Of a stretch of 64,000 bases of DNA, positions 9,921 through 18,293 are shown piece after piece (the first letter of the stretch is position 1; every line of letters starts with the position of its first letter). The stretch is from Sphingobacterium nematocida (lineage in GTDB: Bacteria > Bacteroidota > Bacteroidia > Sphingobacteriales > Sphingobacteriaceae). The stretch is taken from contig NZ_FUZF01000016.1 of the NCBI RefSeq assembly GCF_900168125.1, positions 62,001 to 126,000 on the forward strand. Direction: 5' to 3'. A program made the position numbers and the translations under genes. Below the pieces are notes generated by a model that searched no databases, had not been told where the DNA came from, and worked only from the letters and a program-made list of their open reading frames with translations.

Positions 9921-10756
9921 TGAAAGGAAATTTTAATATAAAATATAGTATGATGGTTGCTTTCCTGTTGTTGACAGGATGCATCTTTGGACAGTCTAAA
10001 GGGAGTCTCTTTATTATTGGAGGAGGGGACCGTTCGGACGCTCTGGTAAACACATTGGTGAAGACCGCTAATCTTAAGGCATCCGATTACATCGTCATCC
10101 TGCCTATGGCAACTAGTATTCCAGAGGAGTCTGTGGAGTTCATCAGTGGACAGTTGTTACAGCACTGCCAGAATCCAATTGCAAGTTTCAACTTTACACG
10201 GGCAGAAGCGAATGAAAGACAATCTTGGATAGATTCGGTGCAGCATGCACGGTTGATTTATATAACAGGTGGTGACCAAAATAAGTTTATGAATGTGGTC
10301 AAAGGGACGAAGCTTTATGATGCGTTGCATAAAGCCTATGCGCAGGGAGCGACTATTTCAGGGACAAGTGCAGGAGCGGCAGTAATGTCTGCGATTATGT
10401 TTACCGGAGAGGAGAAAGCCGGAGGAAGTTTTAAGGAGGTCAAAAAAAATAATGCAGAGACGGCTCAAGGGATGGGCTATCTGACGGATGCAATTATTGA
10501 TCAGCATTTTATCATAAGGAGCCGCTATAATAGGTTGCTGAGTGTCTTGGCGGATCACCCAGACAAGATGTTGATCGGAATAGATGAAGCGACTGCGATT
10601 ATCGTGAAGGGGAAAAAAGCGACTGTAGCAGGAGATAGTCAGGTGGTCGTGGTGTCGGCTCCTAAAAAATTGAAGGTGTTTGGTAAGGATAAGGTTTCGT
10701 TTGAAAACGCAGCATTCTCCCTTTTTTCAGAGGGACAGAGCTTTAATATAAGATAG
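9920..10756 (+). CDS. Second cyanophycinase (peptidase S51 family)
   Basis: A 278-residue cyanophycinase close in length to soluble CphB. G-G-D-Q lies at 117-120. The catalytic triad reads as Ser150 (G-T-S-A-G-A), His196 (I-D-Q-H-F) and Glu223 (G-I-D-E-A-T-A). The N-terminus is exported. It may be a lipoprotein through Cys21 (L-L-T-G-C) or be cut after F-G-Q by signal peptidase I, and the two cannot be separated by eye. Its start codon overlaps the stop of the isoaspartyl peptidase (TAATG), suggesting translational coupling. Two divergent cyanophycinases in one operon suggest separate locations or chain-length preferences. Confidence 0.88.
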   Translation: MKGNFNIKYSMMVAFLLLTGCIFGQSKGSLFIIGGGDRSDALVNTLVKTANLKASDYIVILPMATSIPEESVEFISGQLLQHCQNPIASFNFTRAEANERQSWIDSVQHARLIYITGGDQNKFMNVVKGTKLYDALHKAYAQGATISGTSAGAAVMSAIMFTGEEKAGGSFKEVKKNNAETAQGMGYLTDAIIDQHFIIRSRYNRLLSVLADHPDKMLIGIDEATAIIVKGKKATVAGDSQVVVVSAPKKLKVFGKDKVSFENAAFSLFSEGQSFNIR

Positions 10757-10793
10757 GATATCACGGTTGAACTAATAATATAACTTAAATATT

Positions 10794-11921
10794 ATGAACA
10801 TGTTGAAAAGAGTATTGCCTACACTGTTGGTTGTGCTGGTCACAATGGTAGGTTGTAAAGACAAAAAATACAACTTTGACGATCTAGGAGAGCCAGTGAA
10901 AAGTTTTTTTACTGTCAAGGGAACAGAGTTTAAAATTAACGAGGCTATTGAATTTGCTAATGGCTCCGAGAGCGCGGAAACCTATCTTTGGGATTTTGGT
11001 GATGGAACGAACTCTACGGAGAAAGCACCTTTAAAGACGTATACGGCTCCGGGAGTATATACTGTCAAGTTGAAAGCAGTAGGGCCAGGAGGAACGGGAA
11101 ACTATTCGGTAGACTTAGCAGTAATTGATCCGGATGCGGTCATTGATACGGATAAGGAACTCTATTTTATAGAATATGGAAGCAAATTGATACGTAAGGT
11201 GTCGCTTGTGCCAGGATCTGCAGCCGAAACGGTTATTAATATGACCGGTAAAGAAGGTCATGGCATGGCTTACGATGCGGTAAATGAAAAAATTTACTAC
11301 TGTGATTTCCAAAATTCAGGATCGGGTAAGGTGTGGCGTATGAATGCGGACGGCAGCAATGTGGAAGAGCTCCTTACAGGATTAGGTGCCCCTTATGGGG
11401 TGGCGATCAATCTTGTTGATAATAAGATGTATATAGCAGATGGTACAAATGTGTCACGTGCGAATCTGGATGGTAGTGGATATGAGAAGGAGTTTATCAA
11501 AGTAGTGGGGGGATCCATGCGGGCCATAGGTTTCAACAGTAAAACCGGATTTATCTACTATTATGATGTGAATGAAGAAAATCTACATGTAGCGAAGGCT
11601 GATGGAACAGGAGGAAGCATACTCATCGCAGGAGCTTATGGATATGGTATGTATGTCGATGAGATCAATGAGAAGATCTATTATGATGATCGGAATGCAG
11701 GAGGGCTTATGCGGGCTGATCTGAATGGCTCAGGCATTGTGAAAATAGCGACATTCTCTGGTAATAGAGGGGGCTCAGGTATGACAGTAGATCATACTGC
11801 GAATAAAATATATTGGGCGGAAACGAATAATGGAATTATCAAGAAGGCCAATCTAGATGGTACAGAAATCGAGACGGTGCTCTCGGGAGTCAATAATCCG
11901 AGAGGAATGTTTGTTAAATAA
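10794..11921 (+). CDS. PKD-domain / beta-propeller lipoprotein
   Basis: A 375-residue lipoprotein with Cys21 (M-V-G-C-K). A PKD domain at ~35-105 carries the typical Y-L-W-D-F-G-D-G and P-G-V-Y-T-V-K-L motifs. The rest (~120-375) is a six-bladed-type propeller with YWTD/LDL-receptor-B-like repeats such as K-I-Y-Y-C-D, K-M-Y-I-A-D-G, K-I-Y-Y-D-D and K-I-Y-W-A-E. No catalytic motif is visible. It is the last gene of the locus, 37 bases after the second cyanophycinase and just before a strong terminator. Many SusCD loci end with an accessory surface binding lipoprotein, so substrate binding is the likely role. Confidence 0.85.
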   Translation: MNMLKRVLPTLLVVLVTMVGCKDKKYNFDDLGEPVKSFFTVKGTEFKINEAIEFANGSESAETYLWDFGDGTNSTEKAPLKTYTAPGVYTVKLKAVGPGGTGNYSVDLAVIDPDAVIDTDKELYFIEYGSKLIRKVSLVPGSAAETVINMTGKEGHGMAYDAVNEKIYYCDFQNSGSGKVWRMNADGSNVEELLTGLGAPYGVAINLVDNKMYIADGTNVSRANLDGSGYEKEFIKVVGGSMRAIGFNSKTGFIYYYDVNEENLHVAKADGTGGSILIAGAYGYGMYVDEINEKIYYDDRNAGGLMRADLNGSGIVKIATFSGNRGGSGMTVDHTANKIYWAETNNGIIKKANLDGTEIETVLSGVNNPRGMFVK

Positions 11922-11944
11922 ATACGATGTGATTTTATAAATTG

Positions 11945-11971
11945 AGGGCTACCGACGGGTAGCCCTTTTTA
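11945..11971 (+). terminator. Rho-independent terminator closing the cyanophycinase locus
   Basis: A perfect 9-bp stem AGGGCTACC/GGTAGCCCT with a 4-base loop, followed by a T-tract. It lies 24 bases after the PKD/propeller gene. Confidence 0.9.
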
Positions 11972-12034
11972 TTTTTTTTATCTCGAATGATAATTCAGAA
12001 TATTGTTTATTTTTAGATTAAGAACAGTCCTATT

Positions 12035-12667
12035 ATGATGTCATTCCAAAGGAATCTACTGGCTTTGATTGCCCTATTAAGCTGGCTTGCAGTTATTGCT
12101 CAATTTTTTATCAGCATGGAGGCCTCTACTGTGGACACTGTTACACAGACGGTTCGCTTCTTCAGCTACTTTACGATATTGACGAATCTGATGGTTGCGG
12201 TTTACAGTACGAGCTTATGGTTGTCTCCCAAGAGATCGATAGCTGTGTTTTTTGCGAAAAGTACGGCATCAACAGCCGTAACCCTGTATATTCTGCTCGT
12301 AGGGCTCGTCTATAATCTGGTCTTGCGTGGCATATGGCAACCGCAGGGTATGGCTCGCGTGGTGGATGAGACGCTGCATTCGATAGTCCCGTTGTTGGTT
12401 TTGTGCCATTGGTGGTGTATACCGGATAAAGGGCTTCTGAAATGGAAGGATATTCTTGGCTGGCTGATCTATCCGTTTGTCTATCTCATATATACCTTGG
12501 CGCATGGAGCTATTTCTGGATTCTATCCTTATCCATTTGTAGATGTGGATGCGTTAGGATTGAGTAAGGTGTTGATAAATAGCTTTATTGTTGGTTTGGC
12601 TGTAGTTCTAATGGGCGTGATTTTGATTGGGATAGCGCGGTTTAAGGCTCAAAAAGGGTTTAAATAG
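12035..12667 (+). CDS. Pr6Pr-family integral membrane protein
   Basis: A 210-residue protein with about six transmembrane helices, matching the Pr6Pr family pattern. Recognisable segments are the F-F-S-Y-F-T-I-L-T-N-L second helix, the D-E-T-L-H-S-I-V-P segment and a W-L-I-Y-P-F-V-Y-L-I-Y-T region. The biochemical function of the family in bacteria is not known to me. It lies alone between the terminator of the cyanophycinase locus and the TlpA gene and has its own upstream gap. I infer no role in cyanophycin use. Confidence 0.8.
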   Translation: MMSFQRNLLALIALLSWLAVIAQFFISMEASTVDTVTQTVRFFSYFTILTNLMVAVYSTSLWLSPKRSIAVFFAKSTASTAVTLYILLVGLVYNLVLRGIWQPQGMARVVDETLHSIVPLLVLCHWWCIPDKGLLKWKDILGWLIYPFVYLIYTLAHGAISGFYPYPFVDVDALGLSKVLINSFIVGLAVVLMGVILIGIARFKAQKGFK

Positions 12668-12821
12668 AGCTTCCGATACTCGCGACATGCATTCTAAGCT
12701 GGGTGTAGTCATGTTTTTAAATGGAGCAGTAACGTAATTGATACGCGCATTAGTAGCAGGCAAATTTGAAAATATCTAATTTAGCTTCTGGTTACTATGT
12801 AATCAATTACTAAATTTTAAG

Positions 12822-13952
12822 ATGAACAGAACATTTTTAACAATGATGCTAGCCTTACCACTGACAGTGTTGGCACAGCAAGAGAGCTTTAAAATAGAGG
12901 CTCAGCTAAAAAAATCAAACGACAATGCAAAAGCGTATTTATCTTACCGTACCGGTAATGGTATGACGCAGGATAGCTCTGTTGTAAAGGGAGGCAAATT
13001 TTCCTTTGCAGGAACAGTAGAAGGTCCTACGCAGATGACGATTACTTACGCGCCGACAGGCACGTTGGATCGTCGTGCACAAAATGCGGATTCGTACAGT
13101 TTCTACATCGATAAGGGTACTGCAAAATTAGTGGCTACTGATTCGATAAAGAATGCAGCGATTTCAGGATCACCACTTAGTGTAGAGTACGCGCAATATG
13201 CGAAATCGCTAGAGCGCTCTACGCAAGGTTTGGCGGCTTTGGATAAAGAGTGGTATGGTGCTACAGATGAACAACGCAAAGATGGCAAGTTGGCTGAAAA
13301 ATTGAGAGGTATGGCAGGCCCATTGATGGAGGAGAAGGAACGGGCGCAGAAAGATTATTTAACTAAAAATCCGACCTCATATTTTGCATTGTTAGCATTA
13401 CAGGATCTTTCTGGTTCGCAGCTTGACGTCAATTTTGCTGAGCCGGCTTATAATAAATTGAGTGCTGAGGTAAAGAGTACGCCAGCGGGAACGGCATTTA
13501 GTAAACGTATTGTTGCTGCAAAGGCCACTGCAGTAGGTGCTATTGCTCCTGATTTTACACAAAATGATGTGAATGATAAGCCAGTGAAATTATCGGACTT
13601 CAGGGGAAAATATGTGTTGCTTGATTTTTGGGCATCATGGTGTGGTCCTTGCCGTCACGAAAATCCAAATGTAGTAGATGCATACCATAAGTTTAAAGAC
13701 AAAAACTTTACGGTATTGGGAGTTTCTTTGGATAATCCGGGTAAAAAAGATAATTGGTTGAAAGCTATCGCTGATGATAAATTGGAGTGGACAAATGTAA
13801 GTGATCTACAAGGATGGAAAAATGCGGCTTCAACTTTGTACGGTGTTCGTGGGATTCCTCAGAACTATTTGATCGGTCCTGATGGTAAAATTGTAGCAAG
13901 CAATTTGAGGGGCGAAGAGCTTCACAAGAAATTGGCAGAATTGTTAAAATAA
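12822..13952 (+). CDS. TlpA-like thioredoxin with N-terminal DUF4369 domain
   Basis: A 376-residue exported protein with a signal peptide cut near V-L-A-Q (~18). A beta-rich DUF4369-like domain (~22-115) is followed by a helical linker and a TlpA/AhpC-type thioredoxin domain (~240-376). The redox pair is C274-G-P-C277 in F-W-A-S-W-C-G-P-C. Such proteins keep periplasmic cysteines reduced or serve cytochrome maturation; the exact partner is unknown. It is preceded by 154 bases and followed by a terminator shared with the convergent response-regulator gene, so it looks monocistronic. Confidence 0.92.
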   Translation: MNRTFLTMMLALPLTVLAQQESFKIEAQLKKSNDNAKAYLSYRTGNGMTQDSSVVKGGKFSFAGTVEGPTQMTITYAPTGTLDRRAQNADSYSFYIDKGTAKLVATDSIKNAAISGSPLSVEYAQYAKSLERSTQGLAALDKEWYGATDEQRKDGKLAEKLRGMAGPLMEEKERAQKDYLTKNPTSYFALLALQDLSGSQLDVNFAEPAYNKLSAEVKSTPAGTAFSKRIVAAKATAVGAIAPDFTQNDVNDKPVKLSDFRGKYVLLDFWASWCGPCRHENPNVVDAYHKFKDKNFTVLGVSLDNPGKKDNWLKAIADDKLEWTNVSDLQGWKNAASTLYGVRGIPQNYLIGPDGKIVASNLRGEELHKKLAELLK

Positions 13953-13974
13953 GGAACTTGATTCCCGATGATAA

Positions 13975-14012
13975 AAAGAATAGGCTGGTCATATGATCAG
14001 CCTATTCTTTTT
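13975..14012. terminator. Bidirectional terminator between TlpA and response regulator genes
   Basis: The stem AAAGAATAGGCTG pairs with CAGCCTATTCTTT across a short AT-rich loop, with A- and T-tracts on both sides. It serves both convergent genes. Confidence 0.85.
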
Positions 14013-14028
14013 TAGCACCTAGGTATGT

Positions 14029-14424
14029 CTAGAAATATTCTTTAAGAAAGGGCGATTGCCTGATAGCGGTCAGGTTGTCTAAAAGTATGGGTTTGACAAG
14101 AAAATCGATAACCATCGGGTAGCTTTCTGCTCTTTTTCTGTCCTTCGGATCTATGGAGGACGTGATAATGACAACGAAAGTGTTCTTCGCACCCTGTTCA
14201 TGTAGCCTGTCTAGTACGTTCCAACCGTCTATTAGCGGCATATTGAGATCCAGGAAAACTAGAGTGGCCTCGGATGTACTTTGCCGGTCTTGCCACCATT
14301 GTAAAAACTGTGCGCCTTCATGAAGACAGATTGGAGAGTTGGAAATTGTAGCTTCTTTGAGCAGTATTTCCATTAGGAAATGAAATATTTTATCATCATC
14401 AACTATAGCGGTGGTTAGTTTCAT
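14029..14424 (-). CDS. Single-domain response regulator (CheY-like receiver)
   Basis: A 131-residue stand-alone receiver domain. The acidic pocket is D-D-D near residue 8-10, the phospho-acceptor Asp is in F-L-D-L-N-M-P (~60), the conserved Thr/Ser in I-I-T-S-S (~90) and Lys in F-L-V-K-P (~112). There is no output domain, so it must act by protein contact. It follows the PAS/HisKA gene by 16 bases on the same strand and is probably cotranscribed with it. A partner kinase with an ATPase domain is missing from this window. Confidence 0.92.
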   Translation of the reverse strand: MKLTTAIVDDDKIFHFLMEILLKEATISNSPICLHEGAQFLQWWQDRQSTSEATLVFLDLNMPLIDGWNVLDRLHEQGAKNTFVVIITSSIDPKDRKRAESYPMVIDFLVKPILLDNLTAIRQSPFLKEYF

Positions 14425-14440
14425 GGCTTATAATTACTTA

Positions 14441-15442
14441 TTATCTTAACATTTCTTCGGGGGCGGTCTTCCTTATAATATCATGAATCACTAAATCCAA
14501 TTCTTTGGCAGAGTGGTTAAGTGCATCAAGTAAGGTGGTTTCGGAAGGCCCCTCGTTATATTCTTGTTTCAAATGTTGTACAAGAGCGAGTATGCGTGCT
14601 AACGGAGCCCGGACGAGATGGGACTGTGCAAAGGCAATATCTCTCAGGTTATTGTGTTGATTTTCAATCTGGTCAATGTACGCAAGTTTCTCGGTGATGT
14701 CTTTGGCAACGCCCCGCATACCTACACAGATGTCTTCAACAATAATGGGTTTTCCAATCAATAAAAGCCACCGTTGATTGCCGTTGGCTGTGATAATGGA
14801 AAGTACGGTCTTGAACATTGTTTTGTTTTCGATCGCTTCGTCGACAGATTTGTAAAAACTTGCTTCTTCTTCTGCGCAATGATAAAATTGTCTAGCGGAC
14901 TCGATGCTGGGCTGAAAATCATGAGATATCTCTAGGATATCCTTAAAGCCCGTAGACCATTCCATTGTATTTTGTTCGCTATTCAACCACCAATTGCCGT
15001 ATTGTGCGGAAGTTTGAGATTCGTTATAAAGCTCTTCTTGTATGACTTGTTGCGTTACGTCGGTAAGTGACCGTACAATATATTCGATCCGCCCCTCGGT
15101 GTCGAATATGGGCAGGTGATGTATCTCATAATGTCTAATATCTAAAAAGGTAGTATGGCTATTGAGTGGGGATACGAGTTTTCGAACACCCAGATTTATC
15201 GCTTTTTTTTCCTTCAATACAGATTCAAAACTGTCTGACCATATGTCGGGATAGATATAAGGATTGATCGGGAAAAGTTCAAAAAACTCTTTTCCTTTCA
15301 TGTCTGCTATACTTAATGTGCAAAGTCTTGAGTACGCATCATTCGCATCAACGATTTCGAAGCCATTGTTATTGACCTTTAGGATAACAGACGGGCACGG
15401 AATTGATTTAAAGAATTGAATGTACTTAAAATTGCTCTCCAT
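14441..15442 (-). CDS. PAS-domain protein with HisKA-like helix but no ATPase domain
   Basis: A 333-residue cytoplasmic sensor. Two PAS folds are visible (~8-125 and ~140-255), the second ending in R-G-V-A-K-D-I-T-E-K. A dimerisation helix of HisKA type follows at ~262-330, with His275 in Q-S-H-L-V-R-A-P-L-A-R. The protein stops there, and the N, G1 and G2 boxes of the HATPase domain are absent. The reading frame ends cleanly just before the response regulator gene, with no trace of a lost ATPase. It cannot autophosphorylate alone. It may be a phosphotransfer or scaffold protein for the adjacent receiver, or a substrate of another kinase. Confidence 0.85.
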   Translation of the reverse strand: MESNFKYIQFFKSIPCPSVILKVNNNGFEIVDANDAYSRLCTLSIADMKGKEFFELFPINPYIYPDIWSDSFESVLKEKKAINLGVRKLVSPLNSHTTFLDIRHYEIHHLPIFDTEGRIEYIVRSLTDVTQQVIQEELYNESQTSAQYGNWWLNSEQNTMEWSTGFKDILEISHDFQPSIESARQFYHCAEEEASFYKSVDEAIENKTMFKTVLSIITANGNQRWLLLIGKPIIVEDICVGMRGVAKDITEKLAYIDQIENQHNNLRDIAFAQSHLVRAPLARILALVQHLKQEYNEGPSETTLLDALNHSAKELDLVIHDIIRKTAPEEMLR

Positions 15443-15781
15443 TCTAATTTCCAGTTAAAAAAAATACATCCCTTCTGCGTACGGATCAATTGATAATCAC
15501 TACAGGGGATACATAAATAAAGCAGATAAAGTAATCCTAGATCAGCCTAATGTTTTTCATAGTTGGTCCATTATTATGGACCTGTGGGATACCCACATAG
15601 AGAAGTAAAAATGACTTCTCGATAAAATGTAGTTAAATATAGGTGATTAAAGTGAAAATTAGCGACTCTTTTTGTGTTCTACGTGAAAAAAATGACAATC
15701 AAAGAGATAGATTTTGTTGGTATCCATGAAAAACAATAGCCTCTTTCGGTAGGAGAGAGGCTATTGTTTTTAGAATTGGAA
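15443..15781. other. Intergenic gap between aquaporin and PAS genes
   Basis: 339 bases with no plausible gene. The 5' side of the PAS gene (minus strand) and the 3' side of the aquaporin meet here. The only clear element is the terminator at 15729-15772. Confidence 0.7.
15729..15772 (-). terminator. Terminator of the aquaporin gene
   Basis: A long stem AAAACAATAGCCTCT pairs with AGAGGCTATTGTTTT around a ~10-base loop. It lies 10 bases beyond the aquaporin stop and has T-runs in both directions. Confidence 0.85.
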
Positions 15782-16501
15782 CTAAGCAGCGGTGCTGTTG
15801 TCATTTTTCTGAAGTAAGAATTTATAGATGATACCGGCTACAATGGCCCCCAATATAGGTGCTACCCAGAATAACCATAGCTGGGATAAAGCTTCACCTC
15901 CAACAAAAAGAGCCTGTGAAGTACTACGTGCTGGGTTGACCGATGTATTGGTGATCGGAATGGAGATCAAATGAATCAAAGTTAAAGCAAGACCGATGGC
16001 TATACCTGCAAATTTGCCGTTAGCCCATTTGTCGGTTGCTCCAAGAATGATGATCAAAAAGAATGCGGTAAGCAAAAACTCGGCTAAGAATGCGGCTACC
16101 ATGCTGTAGCTTCTACCGTGGTAGCCTGGCATGTCGTAAAAATTGGTAGCGAAAGCGCCAGGGCCCTCAGCAGAAAATGCGCCTGCACCATTTAGAATGG
16201 TATAAAGACAGGCCGCGGCTGCTACAGCGCCCAATAGCTGAGCGATGATATAAGGAATTAGTTCATTTGCAGAAAAACGCCCGCCTATCCATAAGCCCAC
16301 AGAGACTGCAGGGTTAAAGTGTCCTCCTGAAATGTGTCCGACCGCATAGGCCATAGTAAGGACAGTAAGACCGAAGGCTAGGGAAACACCTAATAAACCG
16401 ATCCCGATGTCGGGAACGCCTGCTGCGAAGACTGCACTACCACAGCCCCCGAAAACCAACCAAAATGTACCGAAAAACTCAGCGAATAATTTTTTTGTCA
16501 T
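15782..16501 (-). CDS. aqpZ: Aquaporin Z
   Basis: A 239-residue six-helix water channel of the inner membrane. Both NPA half-helix motifs are present: N63-P-A in G-G-H-F-N-P-A-V-S and N189-P-A-R in T-S-V-N-P-A-R-S. The selectivity filter reads Phe43, His177, Thr186 and Arg192, matching the narrow water-selective AqpZ type rather than a glycerol facilitator. Length is typical for AqpZ. It is monocistronic, with its own terminator and a 339-base upstream gap. Confidence 0.96.
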   Translation of the reverse strand: MTKKLFAEFFGTFWLVFGGCGSAVFAAGVPDIGIGLLGVSLAFGLTVLTMAYAVGHISGGHFNPAVSVGLWIGGRFSANELIPYIIAQLLGAVAAAACLYTILNGAGAFSAEGPGAFATNFYDMPGYHGRSYSMVAAFLAEFLLTAFFLIIILGATDKWANGKFAGIAIGLALTLIHLISIPITNTSVNPARSTSQALFVGGEALSQLWLFWVAPILGAIVAGIIYKFLLQKNDNSTAA

Positions 16502-16840
16502 GATTTTAAGTTTTATAATTTTTGATTCATTAGTAGCTGTTTTTTAGCCAAATTTCTCTTAGTGCTATTTGAGAGGGTATTTTGGAAAAAAAACGTAAAC
16601 TAAAGTTATTAAAAAAATACCTAGATATACTGTAGGATTGCCTCTACAAAATTGAAGTGGTTTTGTGAAAGTGGTTTCTACGTGGCTCCAATGTTCTTTT
16701 TTATACGATCAGGAGAGGAATTTGCCTTCGATTAGGAATTTATTTTTTTACGATGGATTTATCGTTTGTCACAAAAACGATTGTTTTTTGTTGATACACA
16801 GGTGTTTTTATAGGTGCCGACCGCTAGGTCGACACCTGCT
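16502..16840. other. Intergenic gap upstream of aqpZ
   Basis: 339 AT-rich bases with no supported gene. A hairpin at 16812-16837 lies next to the end of the membrane-protein gene. I see no perfect TAnnTTTG box for aqpZ. Confidence 0.6.
16812..16837 (-). terminator. Hairpin after the sigma-associated membrane protein
   Basis: Arms of 11 bp (AGGTGCCGACC with GGTCGACACCT, one imperfect pair) and a 4-base loop lie 4 bases past the stop. There is no clean T-tract in the minus direction, so terminator function is uncertain. Confidence 0.4.
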
Positions 16841-17464
16841 TTAGTCTTCGTCCTTTTTCAATTCGTCTAGAACAGTTTTTATCTGTTTAGTATAAGGCGT
16901 ATAGAAGTATTTGGTCCAGGCTAATACACCTAAGGTAACTAGAATTGTGGTAATGAAGGCTATAAGTAGAAAGGCTTTTTTAAAAGAATCCGGTATGCTA
17001 GATAGGTCTTGTCCTTTTGCTAAAAGACGACTGTACGTATACACAGAAGCCCATACCAGCACGAAAGGAATCAATAGAAATCCGAAGGAATGATAGCGCT
17101 CAATATTTAGCTTGAATTCGTAATAGATCTCGTTGAGATTGTCTTTGGTATCTGCCGTATAATGGCTGATTCGTTTGTAAAATAACCGAAAAATGTTCAA
17201 ATAATATACAGAAACGATCAATACCACGGTATAGGCCGTATAATATATAAGGTAAGTGCTTGGATGTATTTCGAATAGTTGTGGAGCAAAAGCCATGAAT
17301 ATGATAGATGCTATCTGAAAGTACCATTCGGTTTTCATATTACGCTTTAGTTTGTCTAGGGGATGTTGAGCCTGGCGTAATTGTTTGATATGTGTCGGGA
17401 TATGTACATCCTGTGTCCCTTCAGCATTCCATGCTGATTTTAATTCATCAAGATTCATAATCAA
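16841..17464 (-). CDS. Membrane protein cotranscribed with ECF sigma factor
   Basis: A 207-residue protein with a ~45-residue cytoplasmic N-terminus (D-E-L-K-S-A-W near the start) and four predicted transmembrane helices at ~48-65, ~70-92, ~122-145 and ~163-187. Its first 17 bases overlap the end of the ECF sigma gene at 17448-17954, so translation is likely coupled. The overlap and the soluble N-terminus suggest an anti-sigma factor, but no zinc-binding HxxxCxxC or FecR motif is seen. The function is therefore an inference from context. Confidence 0.8.
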   Translation of the reverse strand: MIMNLDELKSAWNAEGTQDVHIPTHIKQLRQAQHPLDKLKRNMKTEWYFQIASIIFMAFAPQLFEIHPSTYLIYYTAYTVVLIVSVYYLNIFRLFYKRISHYTADTKDNLNEIYYEFKLNIERYHSFGFLLIPFVLVWASVYTYSRLLAKGQDLSSIPDSFKKAFLLIAFITTILVTLGVLAWTKYFYTPYTKQIKTVLDELKKDED

Positions 17465-17954
17465 ATGTCTTTATTATATGTTGTAATTTATCCTTTGTCC
17501 GGTTGAGCTTAACTCTTACATTGCCCTCGCTGATTCCTAATTGCGCTCCGGTATCCCGGTGGGAGAGTCCCTCCATAAAGTAAAAGATCAGTGCTTTCTC
17601 TACCGGATTGAGTTGTTGAACAGCGGTATAGAAGATCTCAAGCTGCTTATCTTTTTTGTTGTCGTACGATTCCGTTTCGGGCTCTTTAGCTTGCGAGTAA
17701 TCGTATCTGTCACTACGGCGTTTATCTTTCTTAAAGTAAGTAATTGCCGTATTAATAGCTACGCGATACATCCAGGTGGAAAAGGCAGCGTCTCCTTTGA
17801 AGTTGGAGTAGGATTTCCATAGCTGTGCGATGATTTCCTGATGGAGATCTTCTCGGTCTTCTTTGTTGTCCATATACATACGGGCGACTTTGTGAAGGAT
17901 GCCCTTATGCTCTTCCAGGCGATTCAGGAATAATTTTTCGTTTAATTGGTTCAC
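17448..17954 (-). CDS. ECF RNA polymerase sigma factor
   Basis: A 168-residue ECF sigma factor. Region 2 (~18-85) has R-E-D-L-H-Q-E-I-I-A-Q-L-W and F-S-T-W-M-Y-R-V-A-I-N-T-A motifs. Region 4 (~110-165) has L-N-P-V-E-K-A-L-I and a helix-turn-helix around G-L-S-H-R-D-T-G-A-Q-L-G-I-S-E-G-N-V. It differs from the FecI-type sigma factors in the two SusCD loci. It is followed by an overlapping membrane protein that may be its regulator. The divergent GLPGLI gene starts 340 bases away. Confidence 0.93.
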   Translation of the reverse strand: MNQLNEKLFLNRLEEHKGILHKVARMYMDNKEDREDLHQEIIAQLWKSYSNFKGDAAFSTWMYRVAINTAITYFKKDKRRSDRYDYSQAKEPETESYDNKKDKQLEIFYTAVQQLNPVEKALIFYFMEGLSHRDTGAQLGISEGNVRVKLNRTKDKLQHIIKTFDYES

Positions 17955-18293
17955 AGTCTCACAATAGTTATAGCGTGTAGTATGTTGCCTTGTCTATCCC
18001 AGGTCTGGCTGTAATTTGCGCACGAAAGGATGCTTTGCTTTTGCAGGTGTTCCTTCGCTCAAAAGAAATTATTACTTGTCTCATCATTACGTTTTTAAAT
18101 TAGTCCGTGAAGCTGTCTAAAAAGCCTTTCTACCATGTTATTTTTTTAAACTACGTCTGCTGTTTTTTCGTGTTCTGTACAGTAAGTCTGTTGTACCCAC
18201 GATTTGTTACAAAAAAATAATTATTTAGTAAAGGTGAATTAATAATTTGTTGATTACGAAAAAATCGTATATTTACTTTTAAACCGTAATTAT
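17955..18293. other. Divergent intergenic region between ECF sigma and GLPGLI genes
   Basis: 339 bases without a gene. On the plus strand a TTTG at 18246-18249 and TATATTTA at 18268-18275 (18-base spacer) form a plausible promoter for the GLPGLI gene. I see no clear box for the sigma gene. Confidence 0.55.
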
